A stretch of 64,000 nucleotides of DNA, from assembly GCA_913057775.1 (NCBI GenBank), contig CAJXOG010000007.1, forward strand, positions 62,001 through 126,000, given 5' to 3'. The notes beneath the pieces are model-generated. The model was not told where the DNA came from and made no database searches. It was given only the letters and a program-made list of their open reading frames with translations. The DNA comes from an uncultured Fodinibius sp. Lineage in GTDB: Bacteria; Bacteroidota; Rhodothermia; Balneolales; Balneolaceae. A program made the translations under genes and the position numbers. Below, piece by piece: positions 1-9,437 of this stretch (its first letter is position 1; every line of letters begins with the position of its first letter).

Positions 1-306
1 AAGCAATACGAAGAAGTTTCAAAATTTCCTGCTTTTGATTTCGATTTCGGAGTTGTTGTAGACTCCCACATCAAAGCAGGCGACCTGTTAGAAACCATCA
101 AAGACACAGCCGGAGATTCACTCAAAGAACTGGATGTTTTTGATGTTTTCGAGGGAGAATCGCTCGGAGAAAACAAAAAAAGTATCGCATTCAGACTTTC
201 TTTCCTTGATGAAGAAAAGACATTGACTATCAAGGATGTAGAACCTATAATTAATAAAGTTCTAAAGGTTCTAGAAAATCAGTATTCAGCAAAACTTCGA
301 CAATAA
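1..306 (+). CDS. pheT: Phenylalanine-tRNA ligase beta subunit, C-terminal part (partial)
   Basis: The open frame enters from the left edge and stops at 304-306, giving 101 residues. The C-terminal stretch has the pattern of the ferredoxin-fold anticodon-binding domain that ends PheT: an early FPAFDFD motif, a central DVFEGESLGENKKS segment, then IAFRLSF and a final helix. PheT is the beta chain of the alpha2beta2 synthetase that charges tRNA-Phe; this domain contacts the tRNA. The next gene begins 9 bases after the stop, so the two are probably cotranscribed. PheT next to a coiled-coil gene and zapA is a common order in the Bacteroidota group. Confidence 0.9.
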   Translation, partial: KQYEEVSKFPAFDFDFGVVVDSHIKAGDLLETIKDTAGDSLKELDVFDVFEGESLGENKKSIAFRLSFLDEEKTLTIKDVEPIINKVLKVLENQYSAKLRQ

Positions 307-315
307 TTCCGAATA

Positions 316-573
316 GTGTTATCAAACGAAAGTCCATATCAGGAGCAGTTCCACGAGTTACTCAATGAGATTCGTGAGGAGGTACAATCTCTGAATGATG
401 AAATTAAGGAACTCAAAAAAGAGAACAGCGATCTGCGTTCCAAATTGAAAGAAATTCAGGATGGACAGACAGATATCTATTCGGCTATATCGGAATCGGA
501 GCGACTTTCCCTTCGTCACCAGGTATTGGGCCTAATATCAAAAATTGATAATCATCTGGAGGATAATAAATGA
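316..573 (+). CDS. Small coiled-coil protein between pheT and zapA
   Basis: This 85-residue protein starts at a GTG and is almost entirely a charged heptad-rich helix (residues 10-60, rich in E, L and K). It has no signal peptide or membrane segment. Its stop overlaps the zapA start as ATGA, which suggests translational coupling. Small coiled-coil proteins at this position are common in the phylum and may act with ZapA at the division site as a ZapB-like partner; that role is inferred from context only. Confidence 0.8.
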   Translation: MLSNESPYQEQFHELLNEIREEVQSLNDEIKELKKENSDLRSKLKEIQDGQTDIYSAISESERLSLRHQVLGLISKIDNHLEDNK

Positions 574-863
574 AATCCATAAAGATCACCATACTTGGCA
601 AGCAATATCCGCTAAAGGTTGAAGAATCTGAAGAAGAGGCGATGAAACGAATTGCCGGGTATGTTGACGATAAGTTTCGTCAATATAAAAAGGAGCTTAA
701 CAAGCAGCCCGATACCACAATTATGACCCTTGCAGCCCTCAGCATTGCTGAAGAGCTGTTTGAAGAACGAAAAAGAAACCGAGAACTCAACCAGCAAGAG
801 GATAAAACGCTAAAAAATGTCAATGAGTCTCTCGAAAATTTCCTTGAAGAGATACGCCAATAG
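570..863 (+). CDS. zapA: Cell division protein ZapA
   Basis: The 97-residue protein begins with the typical ZapA beta strand (SIKITILGKQYPL), then the helix with the conserved AGYVDDKF element near residues 28-36, followed by a long C-terminal coiled coil. ZapA binds and bundles FtsZ filaments in the cytoplasm at the division ring. The length matches the family. The start overlaps the preceding gene by 4 bases. The 88 bases after the stop separate it from the phosphodiesterase gene; no RNA gene was recognised there. Confidence 0.88.
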   Translation: MKSIKITILGKQYPLKVEESEEEAMKRIAGYVDDKFRQYKKELNKQPDTTIMTLAALSIAEELFEERKRNRELNQQEDKTLKNVNESLENFLEEIRQ

Positions 864-951
864 TCTCTTAATTCAATTCTGATAAGGCCATTATTTTCCT
901 TACTTTTACAGCTTCATTTTAGAAGCTATTTTCTGTTTTAATTCTTACAAC

Positions 952-1773
952 ATGTCCAAAGATCTGATTAATATACTTTTTGTTGGCGATATTGTAGGTG
1001 AACCGGGTCTAAGTTTACTCGAAACAGTACTACCCAGTTTTATTGACAAGTATGATGCCGACTTTGTTATAGCCAATGGGGAAAATTCCCATGAAGGAAA
1101 AGGCATTAACCGATCCATTATTAAGCGTCTTTATGATCTGGGCGTGCATGTTATCACGGGTGGAAACCATTCTTTTGCCAAGTGGAAGGTTTTTGATTAC
1201 ATGAAAGAGGACGGAAATATTTTGCGTCCGATGAACTATCCCAAAGGAAATCCCGGTTATGGATTTGGGATATATGATATCCCCAACACCGATGAAAAAA
1301 TTGGAGTACTCAACTTGCAGGGACGTACATTCATGCAGGCAATTGATGATCCTTTTAATACTGCCGATTGGGTGATTGAGCGCATGAATGAGGAAACCGA
1401 TCTCGTTTTTGTCGACTTTCATGCCGAAGCTACTGCTGAAAAGCTTGCCTTGGCTTGGCACCTCGATGGCGATGTATCTGTAATGGTAGGCACACATACT
1501 CATGTCCCCACTAACGATGCGCGTATTTTTCCACAAGGAACCGGCTATATCAGTGATGTAGGGATGACCGGCTCCTTTGACTCTGTATTGGGCATGGATA
1601 AAAATGTATCTATGAATCGTTTTAAATTAGCTACGCCTCATCGTTACCGATTAGCAAACGGCAATAATCATCTTTGTGCCGTTCTTGCCAAAGTAGATAC
1701 CGATACGGCTAAATGTGAATATATTGAGCCCATTATTTACCCTGGATTTAACAGAAGCAATCTTGAAGAGTAG
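952..1773 (+). CDS. TIGR00282/YmdB-type metallophosphoesterase
   Basis: At 273 residues this matches the YmdB family of cytoplasmic phosphodiesterases, which hydrolyse 2',3'-cyclic nucleotides and use two metal ions. Visible metal motifs are FVGDIVGEPG near the N-terminus, ANGENSHEG near residue 45, GGNHS near residue 70, VDFHAEAT near 155 and GTHTHVPT near 180. The family is often found beside rny and zapA; here no rny follows zapA. The gene lies 9 bases before the ABC ATPase, suggesting cotranscription. Confidence 0.88.
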   Translation: MSKDLINILFVGDIVGEPGLSLLETVLPSFIDKYDADFVIANGENSHEGKGINRSIIKRLYDLGVHVITGGNHSFAKWKVFDYMKEDGNILRPMNYPKGNPGYGFGIYDIPNTDEKIGVLNLQGRTFMQAIDDPFNTADWVIERMNEETDLVFVDFHAEATAEKLALAWHLDGDVSVMVGTHTHVPTNDARIFPQGTGYISDVGMTGSFDSVLGMDKNVSMNRFKLATPHRYRLANGNNHLCAVLAKVDTDTAKCEYIEPIIYPGFNRSNLEE

Positions 1774-1782
1774 TATTTTCCA

Positions 1783-2466
1783 ATGTCGATAATATTAGAA
1801 GGGAAAAATATTACCAAGCAATATAAGACCGAGTCCGGCAATGGTACGTTAACCGTTCTGGATGATACATCCATAGGAATAGAAAAAGGATCTGTATCAA
1901 CAGTGATTGGCGTCAGTGGCAGTGGAAAAAGCACGCTGCTTCATATTCTCGGTGGACTTGATAAACCCAACGCCGGCACAGTGCTCTGGGAAAATAATTC
2001 TATTTATGATATGACCCGGGAATCGCTGGCAAGTTTCAGAAATAACAAGTTAGGTTTTGTTTTTCAGTTTCATCATCTACTGCCTGAGTTTACCGCGCTC
2101 GAAAATATTATGATGCCTGCCCTTATCAGAGGAGAATCACCTGAAAAGGCCGGGCAGAGAGCCAACTACCTGCTGAAGGAGTTCGGCATACCCAAACGGG
2201 CCGAACATCGCCCTACGCAGCTTTCAGGGGGCGAACAGCAGCGTGTGGCTATGGCCCGGGCGCTAATGAATAGTCCAGACTTAATACTTGCCGATGAACC
2301 AACTGGTAACCTTGATGAAGATAATACCTCAGTAATTTTGGACTATCTTTTTAATCTCAGGGAAATTGAGGATGTCAGTATTCTCCTCATCACCCATGAA
2401 AAAGAAATTGCCAACAGGTCTGATACAATTTATCAACTTTCTAAAGGTAAGTTAGAGACTCTTTAA
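1783..2466 (+). CDS. lolD: ABC transporter ATP-binding protein, LolD-like
   Basis: This 227-residue ATPase has a complete ABC set: Walker [10 protein letters not shown] near residue 46, Q-loop at [15 protein letters not shown], signature [14 protein letters not shown] near 147 and Walker B LILADEPT near 167. Length and sequence fit the LolD/MacB subfamily, which drives release of outer-membrane lipoproteins together with LolC/E permeases. No permease gene is adjacent, so it must pair with a distant partner; assignment to lipoprotein release rather than another MacB-type export is probable, not certain. Confidence 0.85.
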   Translation: MSIILEGKNITKQYKTESGNGTLTVLDDTSIGIEKGSVSTVIGVSGSGKSTLLHILGGLDKPNAGTVLWENNSIYDMTRESLASFRNNKLGFVFQFHHLLPEFTALENIMMPALIRGESPEKAGQRANYLLKEFGIPKRAEHRPTQLSGGEQQRVAMARALMNSPDLILADEPTGNLDEDNTSVILDYLFNLREIEDVSILLITHEKEIANRSDTIYQLSKGKLETL

Positions 2467-2535
2467 ATTTTACTATCAAAGAAAACAATCATATTTTCAG
2501 CTACTCCTGAAATCAACCGACAACAAGTTTAAACT

Positions 2536-3225
2536 ATGAGTAAGAAACAAGTAAAAGAAGAATTAGAACAAGACGTACTCCTTGAAACTTTTTCAAAGGC
2601 CCAGAGTTTTTATGACCAAAATAAAAACACCGTAATTGGTGCAGTCATAGCAGTAATAATACTTATCGGCGGATCTGTAGGGTACTACTACTATGCAGAA
2701 GCTCAAGAAAGTGAAGCGCAAGAACTGATGGGATATGCCACCCAAGCTTACCTGCAAGGTGACTATGAAAAAGCTTTAACAGGATCTGACGCTGAATTCA
2801 CTGTAGGATTTGAGCAAATCATTAACAATTACGGAATGACGGATGCCGCAAATCTTGCACGGTATTATGCAGCAGTAAGTACATTTAAACTTGGTAATCC
2901 CCAGGAAGGGTTGCAGTATATCGAAAACTATGAAGTGCCTGAAGGCATAATGGGTGTAGGTCCTCTCTCCTTTCATGCTGTTATCCATACAGAGTTGGGA
3001 AATCATGCTGAAGCAGCTAAAATGTACGTAAAAGCAGCTGAATGGAATGTCAATGATTCCACAACTCCCTATAACTACCTGGAAGCTGCAAACGCTTATC
3101 ATGATGCGGGCAATACTGAAAAAGCCCAACAGTATGCACAAAAGATCATCAATGAATATGATAACAGCGATCAAGCCACAGAAGCAGAACGATTATTGGG
3201 TATGCTGGCTGTAGCTGAAAAGTAG
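2536..3225 (+). CDS. Single-pass membrane protein with tetratricopeptide repeats (YfgM-like)
   Basis: The 229-residue protein has a short cytoplasmic N-terminus, one membrane segment at about residues 35-54 (VIGAVIAVIILIGGSVGYYY) and a C-terminal domain with TPR-like helices, including the pairs around residues 150-220. This layout matches YfgM-type proteins, which assist folding around the Sec translocon. It ends the plus-strand run and is followed directly by a hairpin terminator. Confidence 0.8.
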   Translation: MSKKQVKEELEQDVLLETFSKAQSFYDQNKNTVIGAVIAVIILIGGSVGYYYYAEAQESEAQELMGYATQAYLQGDYEKALTGSDAEFTVGFEQIINNYGMTDAANLARYYAAVSTFKLGNPQEGLQYIENYEVPEGIMGVGPLSFHAVIHTELGNHAEAAKMYVKAAEWNVNDSTTPYNYLEAANAYHDAGNTEKAQQYAQKIINEYDNSDQATEAERLLGMLAVAEK

Positions 3226-3251
3226 AAGTATTTTTCATTCATTTAAGGAAA

Positions 3252-3284
3252 GCGACTGAGTGAATTCAGTCGCCTTTCTTTTTT
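3252..3284. terminator. Bidirectional hairpin terminator
   Basis: An 8-bp perfect stem GCGACTGA/TCAGTCGC (3252-3259 and 3266-3273) is followed on the plus strand by a T-rich run. On the minus strand the stem is followed by TTTCCTTAAAT. It lies between the convergent TPR gene and the Gfo/Idh gene and can serve both. Confidence 0.8.
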
Positions 3285-3301
3285 GTGGTTTTGTTATCTC
3301 T

Positions 3302-4483
3302 TTAACCCTTTCCCGGCGGCTGATAATTCATTTCAACCCATTCTCTCTTTTTACCACTTTCTATTGCTTTATGGATAAAATGAACCCCAACTGCCCCATC
3401 ATAAACCGTGGGAAAATCAAGTGCTTTTGGATCAGCTTCTTCTCCGTGAATTCGCGCTGCTATCGTGTCGGCAACGTTTGAGTATATATTGGCAAAAGCC
3501 TCAATATATCCTTCGGGATGTCCTGGCGGAACACGATTAACAAAGTTCGCTTCATCTGACAAATAGGGATTGCCGCGTTTATAAATTTCCTCTGGCTTAT
3601 CGGGATATTTCACGTGCAAATAGTTTGGATCTTCCTGCCGCCATTCAAGCGAAGCTTCATCTCCGTAAATACGAATTTTCAGATCATTTTCTTCTCCGAT
3701 CGATATTTGAGAACTATACAACACACCGCGGACTCCATCTTCATAATGAACAAGCATATTGGCATCATCCTCGAGCTCTCGTCCCTCAACAAAGGTATGA
3801 ATATCGGCATATAGCTCCTTGAGCCGGAGTCCTGCCATATATTCTACAAGATTTTCGGCATGTGAACCTATGTCTGCCACCACCGCAGATACTCCGGCAC
3901 GGTCAGGATCAGTTCGCCAAGCAGCCTGCTTATTTTCTCCCTTTCTTTCGATCGGTTCGGCCAGCCATCCTTGCGGATATTCAACAATGACCTTCCGAAG
4001 ATTTCCCAGCTTTCCATCCCGAATCATCTGTCGCGCTTGCTTAACCATTGGATAACCGGTATAGGTATAAGTAAGGGCAAATATCACATTATTCTCCTCA
4101 ACAAGCCGGCACAGTTCCTCAGCTTCTTCAATAGTATTGGTCATTGGCTTATCACAAACCACATTGATACCCGCTTCAATAAACGCTTTGCACACATCAA
4201 AATGCAGGTGATTGGGTGTTACTACCGTGACAAAATCAATTCGTTTCTCTTCAGGAAGTTTGGATTCTTTGTGCGCCATTTCTTCAAAAGAATCATACAG
4301 TCGATCTTGATCCAAGTCTAACTCCTGGCCCATTTGGCGGGTCTTTTGCAGATCTGAAGAAAATGAGCCAGCTACTAATTTTGTCTTCCCATCAACAGCA
4401 ACTGCCATTCGGTGTACCTCTCCAATAAAAGCTCCGGGGCCTCCACCAACCATTCCATATTTAATTTTTCGTTTTGATCCCAT
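3302..4483 (-). CDS. Gfo/Idh/MocA family oxidoreductase (cytoplasmic)
   Basis: The 393-residue enzyme has an N-terminal NAD(P)-binding fold with GGGPGAFIGEVHR near residues 13-25, the family EKP-like motif as CDKPMTNT near 110, and a C-terminal Gfo/Idh/MocA domain. It lacks a signal peptide, unlike the homologue at 7824-9314. Members oxidise or reduce sugar hydroxyl or keto groups with NAD(P). Next to a GMC oxidoreductase and a DUF1080 protein, a role in handling oxidised (3-keto) sugars in the cytoplasm is inferred; the substrate is unknown. Confidence 0.85.
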   Translation of the reverse strand: MGSKRKIKYGMVGGGPGAFIGEVHRMAVAVDGKTKLVAGSFSSDLQKTRQMGQELDLDQDRLYDSFEEMAHKESKLPEEKRIDFVTVVTPNHLHFDVCKAFIEAGINVVCDKPMTNTIEEAEELCRLVEENNVIFALTYTYTGYPMVKQARQMIRDGKLGNLRKVIVEYPQGWLAEPIERKGENKQAAWRTDPDRAGVSAVVADIGSHAENLVEYMAGLRLKELYADIHTFVEGRELEDDANMLVHYEDGVRGVLYSSQISIGEENDLKIRIYGDEASLEWRQEDPNYLHVKYPDKPEEIYKRGNPYLSDEANFVNRVPPGHPEGYIEAFANIYSNVADTIAARIHGEEADPKALDFPTVYDGAVGVHFIHKAIESGKKREWVEMNYQPPGKG

Positions 4484-4562
4484 AGATCTTAATACCTTCT
4501 AACTAAATTAAAATTAGTGCTGGTAATAATTTCTCAATTGGTTTCCCGATTCGTCACGTAAT

Positions 4563-5159
4563 CTAATCCCGTCCCAGATGTTCATGCGCCTCTTCAGGAC
4601 AACCATCCCAATCAAATGGCTGATTTCCCATATAACCGATATCCTCAATTCCTATCTTGCTGGACCAAAATCCCGATGCCACTAAATCTCGAAACCGATT
4701 GAAAAATTTTACGCCCGCCTGCATTTCCGGTTTGGCCTCATCGGGATAAGCAATCTCATCCAGCATTTCTTTCTTTTGATCTTCAGAACAATCGATAAAT
4801 TTACGATTGAATCGTTTCTGGCACTGTACATCCAGCCAGCGAAGTCCTCCTCGTGTTGGCGTTTGATTGTCAGGACGATCCAGCATCATGAAATCAATGA
4901 ATTGCGGGACGCCAGCATCCTCGGCATTTCCTGAGCGCTCATCGACAGGAATAATCATATTCGCCAATTGACGTACTGTTTCAAACTCATGATCAGTAAA
5001 AAACTGTGTATCCCACTTTTTAAGATCCTCATCCGTAACATGCTTCCAAAACTTGTGCTGCTCAGCCGCTTCCTTGGGAAGAGATTCACAGCCTGTCATG
5101 GCAAATCCTGCGGCCAGTGTTCCTAACGAAAGTGTCTTTAACAGTTCACGTCTGTTCAT
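4563..5159 (-). CDS. Gluconate 2-dehydrogenase subunit 3 family protein
   Basis: This 198-residue protein starts with a twin-arginine signal (NRRELLKTLSLG) that runs into a lipobox-like AMTGC near residue 24, so export by Tat and lipidation are likely. The body matches the small subunit of gluconate and glucoside-3-dehydrogenase complexes. In known LacA/LacC pairs this subunit carries the Tat signal and helps export the GMC subunit. It lies 15 bases downstream of the GMC gene. No cytochrome c partner gene is adjacent. Confidence 0.85.
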   Translation of the reverse strand: MNRRELLKTLSLGTLAAGFAMTGCESLPKEAAEQHKFWKHVTDEDLKKWDTQFFTDHEFETVRQLANMIIPVDERSGNAEDAGVPQFIDFMMLDRPDNQTPTRGGLRWLDVQCQKRFNRKFIDCSEDQKKEMLDEIAYPDEAKPEMQAGVKFFNRFRDLVASGFWSSKIGIEDIGYMGNQPFDWDGCPEEAHEHLGRD

Positions 5160-5174
5160 TGCTATCGAATTAAT

Positions 5175-6887
5175 TTAAAGATTTCCTTTATTCATTTGAT
5201 CGGCAATATATTCTGACGTCCTCATCGAAAGCGCCAAAATAGTCCAGGTGGGATTTTTGTGAGGTTGTGAAACAAAAGGTCCGCCATCCGTAACAAATAA
5301 ATTATCTACATCATGCGCCTGGCAATATTTATTTAATACAGACGCATCCGGATCATCGCCCATGCGAGTGGTACCCACCTCGTGAATAATTTGACCCGGA
5401 TTTGTGATGCCGTATCCATCCTCTTTTGAAGGCATATCCCACATTGGCTCGCCCCCCATCTCATCAATAATATTGCGGAAGGTTTCCTGCATGTGTTTAA
5501 CCTGTTTATACTCCTGATCGCTCCAATTATAATTAAATCGGAGAACCGGTATTCCCCACTCATCTACGACATCTGGATCTATTTCGCAGTAGTTATCTTC
5601 ATAAGCAATGCTTTCTCCCCGTCCGGCGAACCCAACCATCGATCCATAATAACGACGATAATCGTCCTTTAACTCCTTCCCATATCCGCCAGCTCTCTTG
5701 GGACCATCCTGAAAAAGATCATTATAATTTTGGATACCTCCCATAAATCCATAGCTGGGCATTCCACGTCCGCCCCAAAGCTCTACGTGATACCCGCGGG
5801 TAAAATCGAGATCGCTGTTATCTTTCCACCACGGAATATAAAGATGCATGCCGCCGGTGCCGTCTTCATTATGGGCAGGCATATTCATCAATTCAGGAAC
5901 AAGTCCCATAACAGAAGTGCCGGTAGAATCCATTAAGTATTTGCCCACGATACCACTGTTGTTAGCCAATCCATTAGGGAAATCTCGAGACTTGGAGTTC
6001 AGCAACAAACGAGCAGATTCACACGCACTGGCCGCCAATACAACCACCTTTGATTTTACTTTATATTCCTTGCCATTCTCTTTATTCACATACGATAACC
6101 CCGTCGCTTTACCATCACTGTATGTTACCTCGCGAACCATCGCATTATTGATGATTTCCAAATTACCCGTTTCCAAGGCTGGAGGCAGTAATACTGAAGG
6201 CGTCGAAAAATTAGAATGTGTCGAGCAGCTTCGGTTACATTGTCCGCAATAGTGACAAGCAGCTCGACCATTATGCGGTTCCGTGATAATCGACATCCGC
6301 GATGGAATACAGGGAATACCCATATCATCACAGGCATCTTTGATCAAATATTCGTAACAACGGGGTTCCGGTGGATCCATGTAGATACCTCCCGGGGCAT
6401 TGGGAATTCTTTCATTCGTGCCAAAAATACCGATCAGCCGATCTAAACGATCATAATATGGCTTCAAATCCTGATAGCTGATAGGCCAGTCATCGCCCAT
6501 TCCATCTTTGCTTCGAACCCTGAAATCATCCGGACCAAAACGCAGAGATATACGCCCCCAGTGATTCGTTCTGCCACCGAGCATCCGTCCCCGAAACCAG
6601 TCGAAGTCGGTACCTTCGGTAGTGGTATATGGCTCCCCTTTAATATCCCAGCCACCAAAACAGGCATCAAATTCGCCAAACGGCTGCTTGCGGGTACTGG
6701 CACCACGGCGGGGCGACTCATAAGGCCAGGTAAACATGGCAAAATCTTCTGAATCAAACCAACCACCAGCTTCCAGCATCAACACATTGGCTCCTGCTTT
6801 TGTCAGTTCATGAGCTGCCATCCCGCCGCCGGCACCCGATCCGACGATACAAACGTCATACTCCTCAGCGCTTTCTATAATCTGCAT
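5175..6887 (-). CDS. GMC family oxidoreductase, probable glucoside 3-dehydrogenase large subunit
   Basis: This 570-residue flavoprotein has the FAD Rossmann motif GSGAGGG at residues 16-22, the GMC signature around RMLGGRTNHWG (101-111) and the C-terminal EVGTTRMGDDP and KNPTW elements that carry active-site residues. A cysteine cluster at residues 211, 214, 217 and 221 (CHYCGQCNRSC) resembles the iron-sulphur site of FAD-dependent sugar dehydrogenases. It has no signal of its own, which fits co-export with the Tat-bearing subunit downstream. The expected reaction is oxidation of a sugar hydroxyl, often C3, with electrons passed to a membrane acceptor. Confidence 0.88.
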   Translation of the reverse strand: MQIIESAEEYDVCIVGSGAGGGMAAHELTKAGANVLMLEAGGWFDSEDFAMFTWPYESPRRGASTRKQPFGEFDACFGGWDIKGEPYTTTEGTDFDWFRGRMLGGRTNHWGRISLRFGPDDFRVRSKDGMGDDWPISYQDLKPYYDRLDRLIGIFGTNERIPNAPGGIYMDPPEPRCYEYLIKDACDDMGIPCIPSRMSIITEPHNGRAACHYCGQCNRSCSTHSNFSTPSVLLPPALETGNLEIINNAMVREVTYSDGKATGLSYVNKENGKEYKVKSKVVVLAASACESARLLLNSKSRDFPNGLANNSGIVGKYLMDSTGTSVMGLVPELMNMPAHNEDGTGGMHLYIPWWKDNSDLDFTRGYHVELWGGRGMPSYGFMGGIQNYNDLFQDGPKRAGGYGKELKDDYRRYYGSMVGFAGRGESIAYEDNYCEIDPDVVDEWGIPVLRFNYNWSDQEYKQVKHMQETFRNIIDEMGGEPMWDMPSKEDGYGITNPGQIIHEVGTTRMGDDPDASVLNKYCQAHDVDNLFVTDGGPFVSQPHKNPTWTILALSMRTSEYIADQMNKGNL

Positions 6888-6944
6888 AACTATGTTAGCT
6901 ATTTAAACTTTCATTCGTAAATCTCCTGCTGAATTAAGGTGGGC

Positions 6945-6979
6945 AAAAAATTGGCCTCCTCCATACTGGGAGAAGGCCA
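6945..6979 (-). terminator. Rho-independent terminator after the DUF1080 gene
   Basis: Arms 6952-6962 and 6969-6979 form an 11-bp stem with one mismatch; on the minus strand it is followed by a run of T. It separates the TIM-Gfo-DUF1080 transcript from the GMC-subunit 3-Gfo transcript. Confidence 0.78.
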
Positions 6980-6999
6980 TGCAATAAATTAATTAGAGC

Positions 7000-7785
7000 C
7001 TATCTTTTTCTAATTTTGATATTTCGGAACCATACATCATTTCCATGATCCTGTAGCCCGATATACCCTTCTTTGGCTACATCAGCAAAACCACCAAAAT
7101 CATTAAATTTGCTATTCTTAACCATCTCCTTCCAATCATCCGTCCAAAGGTGATACTCAAGTACTTTTTCCCCGTTCTGAAAGTGCACTACGGTCCCCTG
7201 ATACACCAAAATACGTACTTTATTCCACTCACCATATGGCTTCGTATTTTGCGGGTCGGCGGGAATCATATCATAGAGAGATGCAGCCTGACGATTTCCA
7301 TCTTCCCCAAGTTCTGCATCGGGATGATTTTCGTTATCCAGAATCTGAAACTCCGGTGCTGACTTCCATATGGGTTCTCCTTCATCACATAGCTCTTCGG
7401 CCAGATAAAAAATACCGCTGTTCCCACCTTCTTCTACCTTCCATTCCAGCTCGAGTTCAAAATTGCTGTACTTTTCTTTTGTGATAATGTCACCCCCACT
7501 TCCACCGGCTTCACCTTGTCCCGAGCCAATAACTTTGAGCGCATTATCTTCTACTGTCCAACCACTATCAGGAAATGCCTCATTACAATATCCGCGCAAG
7601 TGCTTGCTGGGATCTTCTCCATCAAACAGCAGTTGCCAGCCTTCCTCTTTTTCAGCTTCGGTTAACGTATTCACAGCAACATCCTCTTCCTCACTTTGAG
7701 ATTCATCTTCCTCTGAAGACTGGCAGCCCATTACCATCAAACTTGCTCCCAGCAAACATATTAATAAGGTATTACTCAGTTTCAT
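7000..7785 (-). CDS. DUF1080 (3-keto-disaccharide hydrolase-like) lipoprotein
   Basis: At 261 residues, it has a lipoprotein signal with lipobox VMGC at residues 18-21, a short acidic linker rich in E, D and S, then a single concanavalin-like DUF1080 domain that begins with EGWQLLFDGEDPS and contains ELEWKVEEGGNSGIFY. Characterised members cleave 3-keto-glycosides. With the GMC dehydrogenase and the Gfo/Idh enzymes nearby, it probably hydrolyses oxidised glycosides at the cell surface or in the periplasm. Confidence 0.87.
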   Translation of the reverse strand: MKLSNTLLICLLGASLMVMGCQSSEEDESQSEEEDVAVNTLTEAEKEEGWQLLFDGEDPSKHLRGYCNEAFPDSGWTVEDNALKVIGSGQGEAGGSGGDIITKEKYSNFELELEWKVEEGGNSGIFYLAEELCDEGEPIWKSAPEFQILDNENHPDAELGEDGNRQAASLYDMIPADPQNTKPYGEWNKVRILVYQGTVVHFQNGEKVLEYHLWTDDWKEMVKNSKFNDFGGFADVAKEGYIGLQDHGNDVWFRNIKIRKR

Positions 7786-7823
7786 AGTATTTAATTTTTG
7801 GTGATTGATTACGAATTAACTTT

Positions 7824-9314
7824 TTATTCATAACTCCAGCCATCGCGATATGGTCTTTTAATATACCGCTCGGCTGTCTCTTTGGCATTAGTCGTCTCGT
7901 ATGAAGTATCAAAACGAGGATCTCCGTCAACAACCTTAAAACTATCGCTTGTTACCACACGAATTTCATCACCCTCATCAATATTAATAATCTCCATATT
8001 TTTACCATCCCATTGCAATGGCCGCTTCAGGTCTTGCAAACGAACCGCCAGATTGCCCATCACAACAACTTCATTTAAAGGTCCAGCATACTCAAAATTA
8101 GAGCTGGGCCTATCAGGATCACCCTCTTTGCAGGCATCTACCCAATCCATTTCGTGTCCACCATTCATTGCATCAGGAATACGACGAAACTTTTTAGAAA
8201 CCTCAGGCGGATCTTCTTCTCGTCCAATAATATAAGGATCAAGAGCGTAAGTGCTACAGATCAAGGTTCCTTTGGAACCGACAAACATAGCCCCTCCGCC
8301 ATTATCACCCATTGTTTTCCCTTCGGGAATACCTTCCGGACGTTCGGGCATCAATCCGCCGTCGTACCAGGTGAATTTAACCGGCGGCATCTCAACATCC
8401 CCTTTCTTGGGTCTACGGGGAAATTCGTAAATTACTTTTTCTGCTAATGGTGCACTTTCGGTATTGAGCTGTGTAGAACTGCCCTCAATGGTATCAGGTT
8501 GCCCCAACTGTAGTGCCTTAAACACCGGATCGATAATATGGCATCCCATGTCGCCGAGTGCACCTGTTCCATAATCCCACCAAGCACGCCAGTTCCACGG
8601 CGTATATGAGGGATGATACGGACGCCATGGAGCGGGTCCCACAAACAGATCCCAGTTCAACGTTGGTGGTGTGGAAGGTGTCTCAGAGGGACGTTCCAAA
8701 CCCTGCGGCCAGATGGGTCGATTCGTCCATGCGTGCACTTCTTCGATTTCACCAATTTCGCCATTCCAAATCCATTCACAAATGTGACGAATACCTTCAG
8801 CAGAATTTCCCTGATTACCCATTTGTGTCACTACCCCGGTTTCCTGGGCGATATCTGTCAGCTTGCGAGATTCATAAATAGAATGAGTTAATGGTTTCTG
8901 AAGAAATACATGCTTCCCACGTCTCATGGCTTCAGCAGCCGTTACATAATGGGTATGATCGGGTGTGCCGATTACTACCGCATCAATTTCATCGCCCATC
9001 TCGTCAAACATTCGACGATAGTCCTCAAATTTTTGCGCATCAGGATAATCCTTAAATGTTTTAGCGGCATAATCCCAATCAACATCGCAGAGAGCGACAA
9101 TATTTTCGCTGCCCATATTACGTAAGTTAGCCCTGCCTATTCCACCAACGCCAATGCCTGCAATATTTAGCTTATCACTTGGTGGTTTATTGCCAAGGCC
9201 CGTAACAACTGAACTCGGTACAATAGAAAAGCCCGCTGCTAATACTCCTGATGTTTTTAAAAATTCGTGTCTGGATACCCCTTTCTTCTTTTTGTCATCA
9301 TCTTTTTTGCCCAT
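7824..9314 (-). CDS. Exported Gfo/Idh/MocA family oxidoreductase
   Basis: The 496-residue protein has an N-terminal Tat-like region (SRHEFLKTSG) followed by a hydrophobic stretch, then a Rossmann fold starting at GIGVGGIGRANLRNM and the family motif FLQKPLTHS near residue 140. The C-terminal domain is of the long periplasmic type seen in Bacteroidota and Planctomycetota. One arginine of the twin-arginine pair is replaced by histidine, which may weaken Tat recognition. It lies 38 bases upstream of the DUF1080 gene and is probably cotranscribed. Confidence 0.87.
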   Translation of the reverse strand: MGKKDDDKKKKGVSRHEFLKTSGVLAAGFSIVPSSVVTGLGNKPPSDKLNIAGIGVGGIGRANLRNMGSENIVALCDVDWDYAAKTFKDYPDAQKFEDYRRMFDEMGDEIDAVVIGTPDHTHYVTAAEAMRRGKHVFLQKPLTHSIYESRKLTDIAQETGVVTQMGNQGNSAEGIRHICEWIWNGEIGEIEEVHAWTNRPIWPQGLERPSETPSTPPTLNWDLFVGPAPWRPYHPSYTPWNWRAWWDYGTGALGDMGCHIIDPVFKALQLGQPDTIEGSSTQLNTESAPLAEKVIYEFPRRPKKGDVEMPPVKFTWYDGGLMPERPEGIPEGKTMGDNGGGAMFVGSKGTLICSTYALDPYIIGREEDPPEVSKKFRRIPDAMNGGHEMDWVDACKEGDPDRPSSNFEYAGPLNEVVVMGNLAVRLQDLKRPLQWDGKNMEIINIDEGDEIRVVTSDSFKVVDGDPRFDTSYETTNAKETAERYIKRPYRDGWSYE

Positions 9315-9437
9315 ATCGTTACGTATGATTTTTAGGTTTGGTCCCTGTCCCGACTCAAATTTTAATTATGTGGTATTTAAAAAATATTGGTTCGAGTTTC
9401 AATTTATACAAACAGCATCTCGTCGATGATGTAAATG

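Noticed and set aside
864-951. 6S RNA after zapA
   Set aside because: The gap of 88 bases is too short for a 6S RNA and shows no long central-bubble hairpin.
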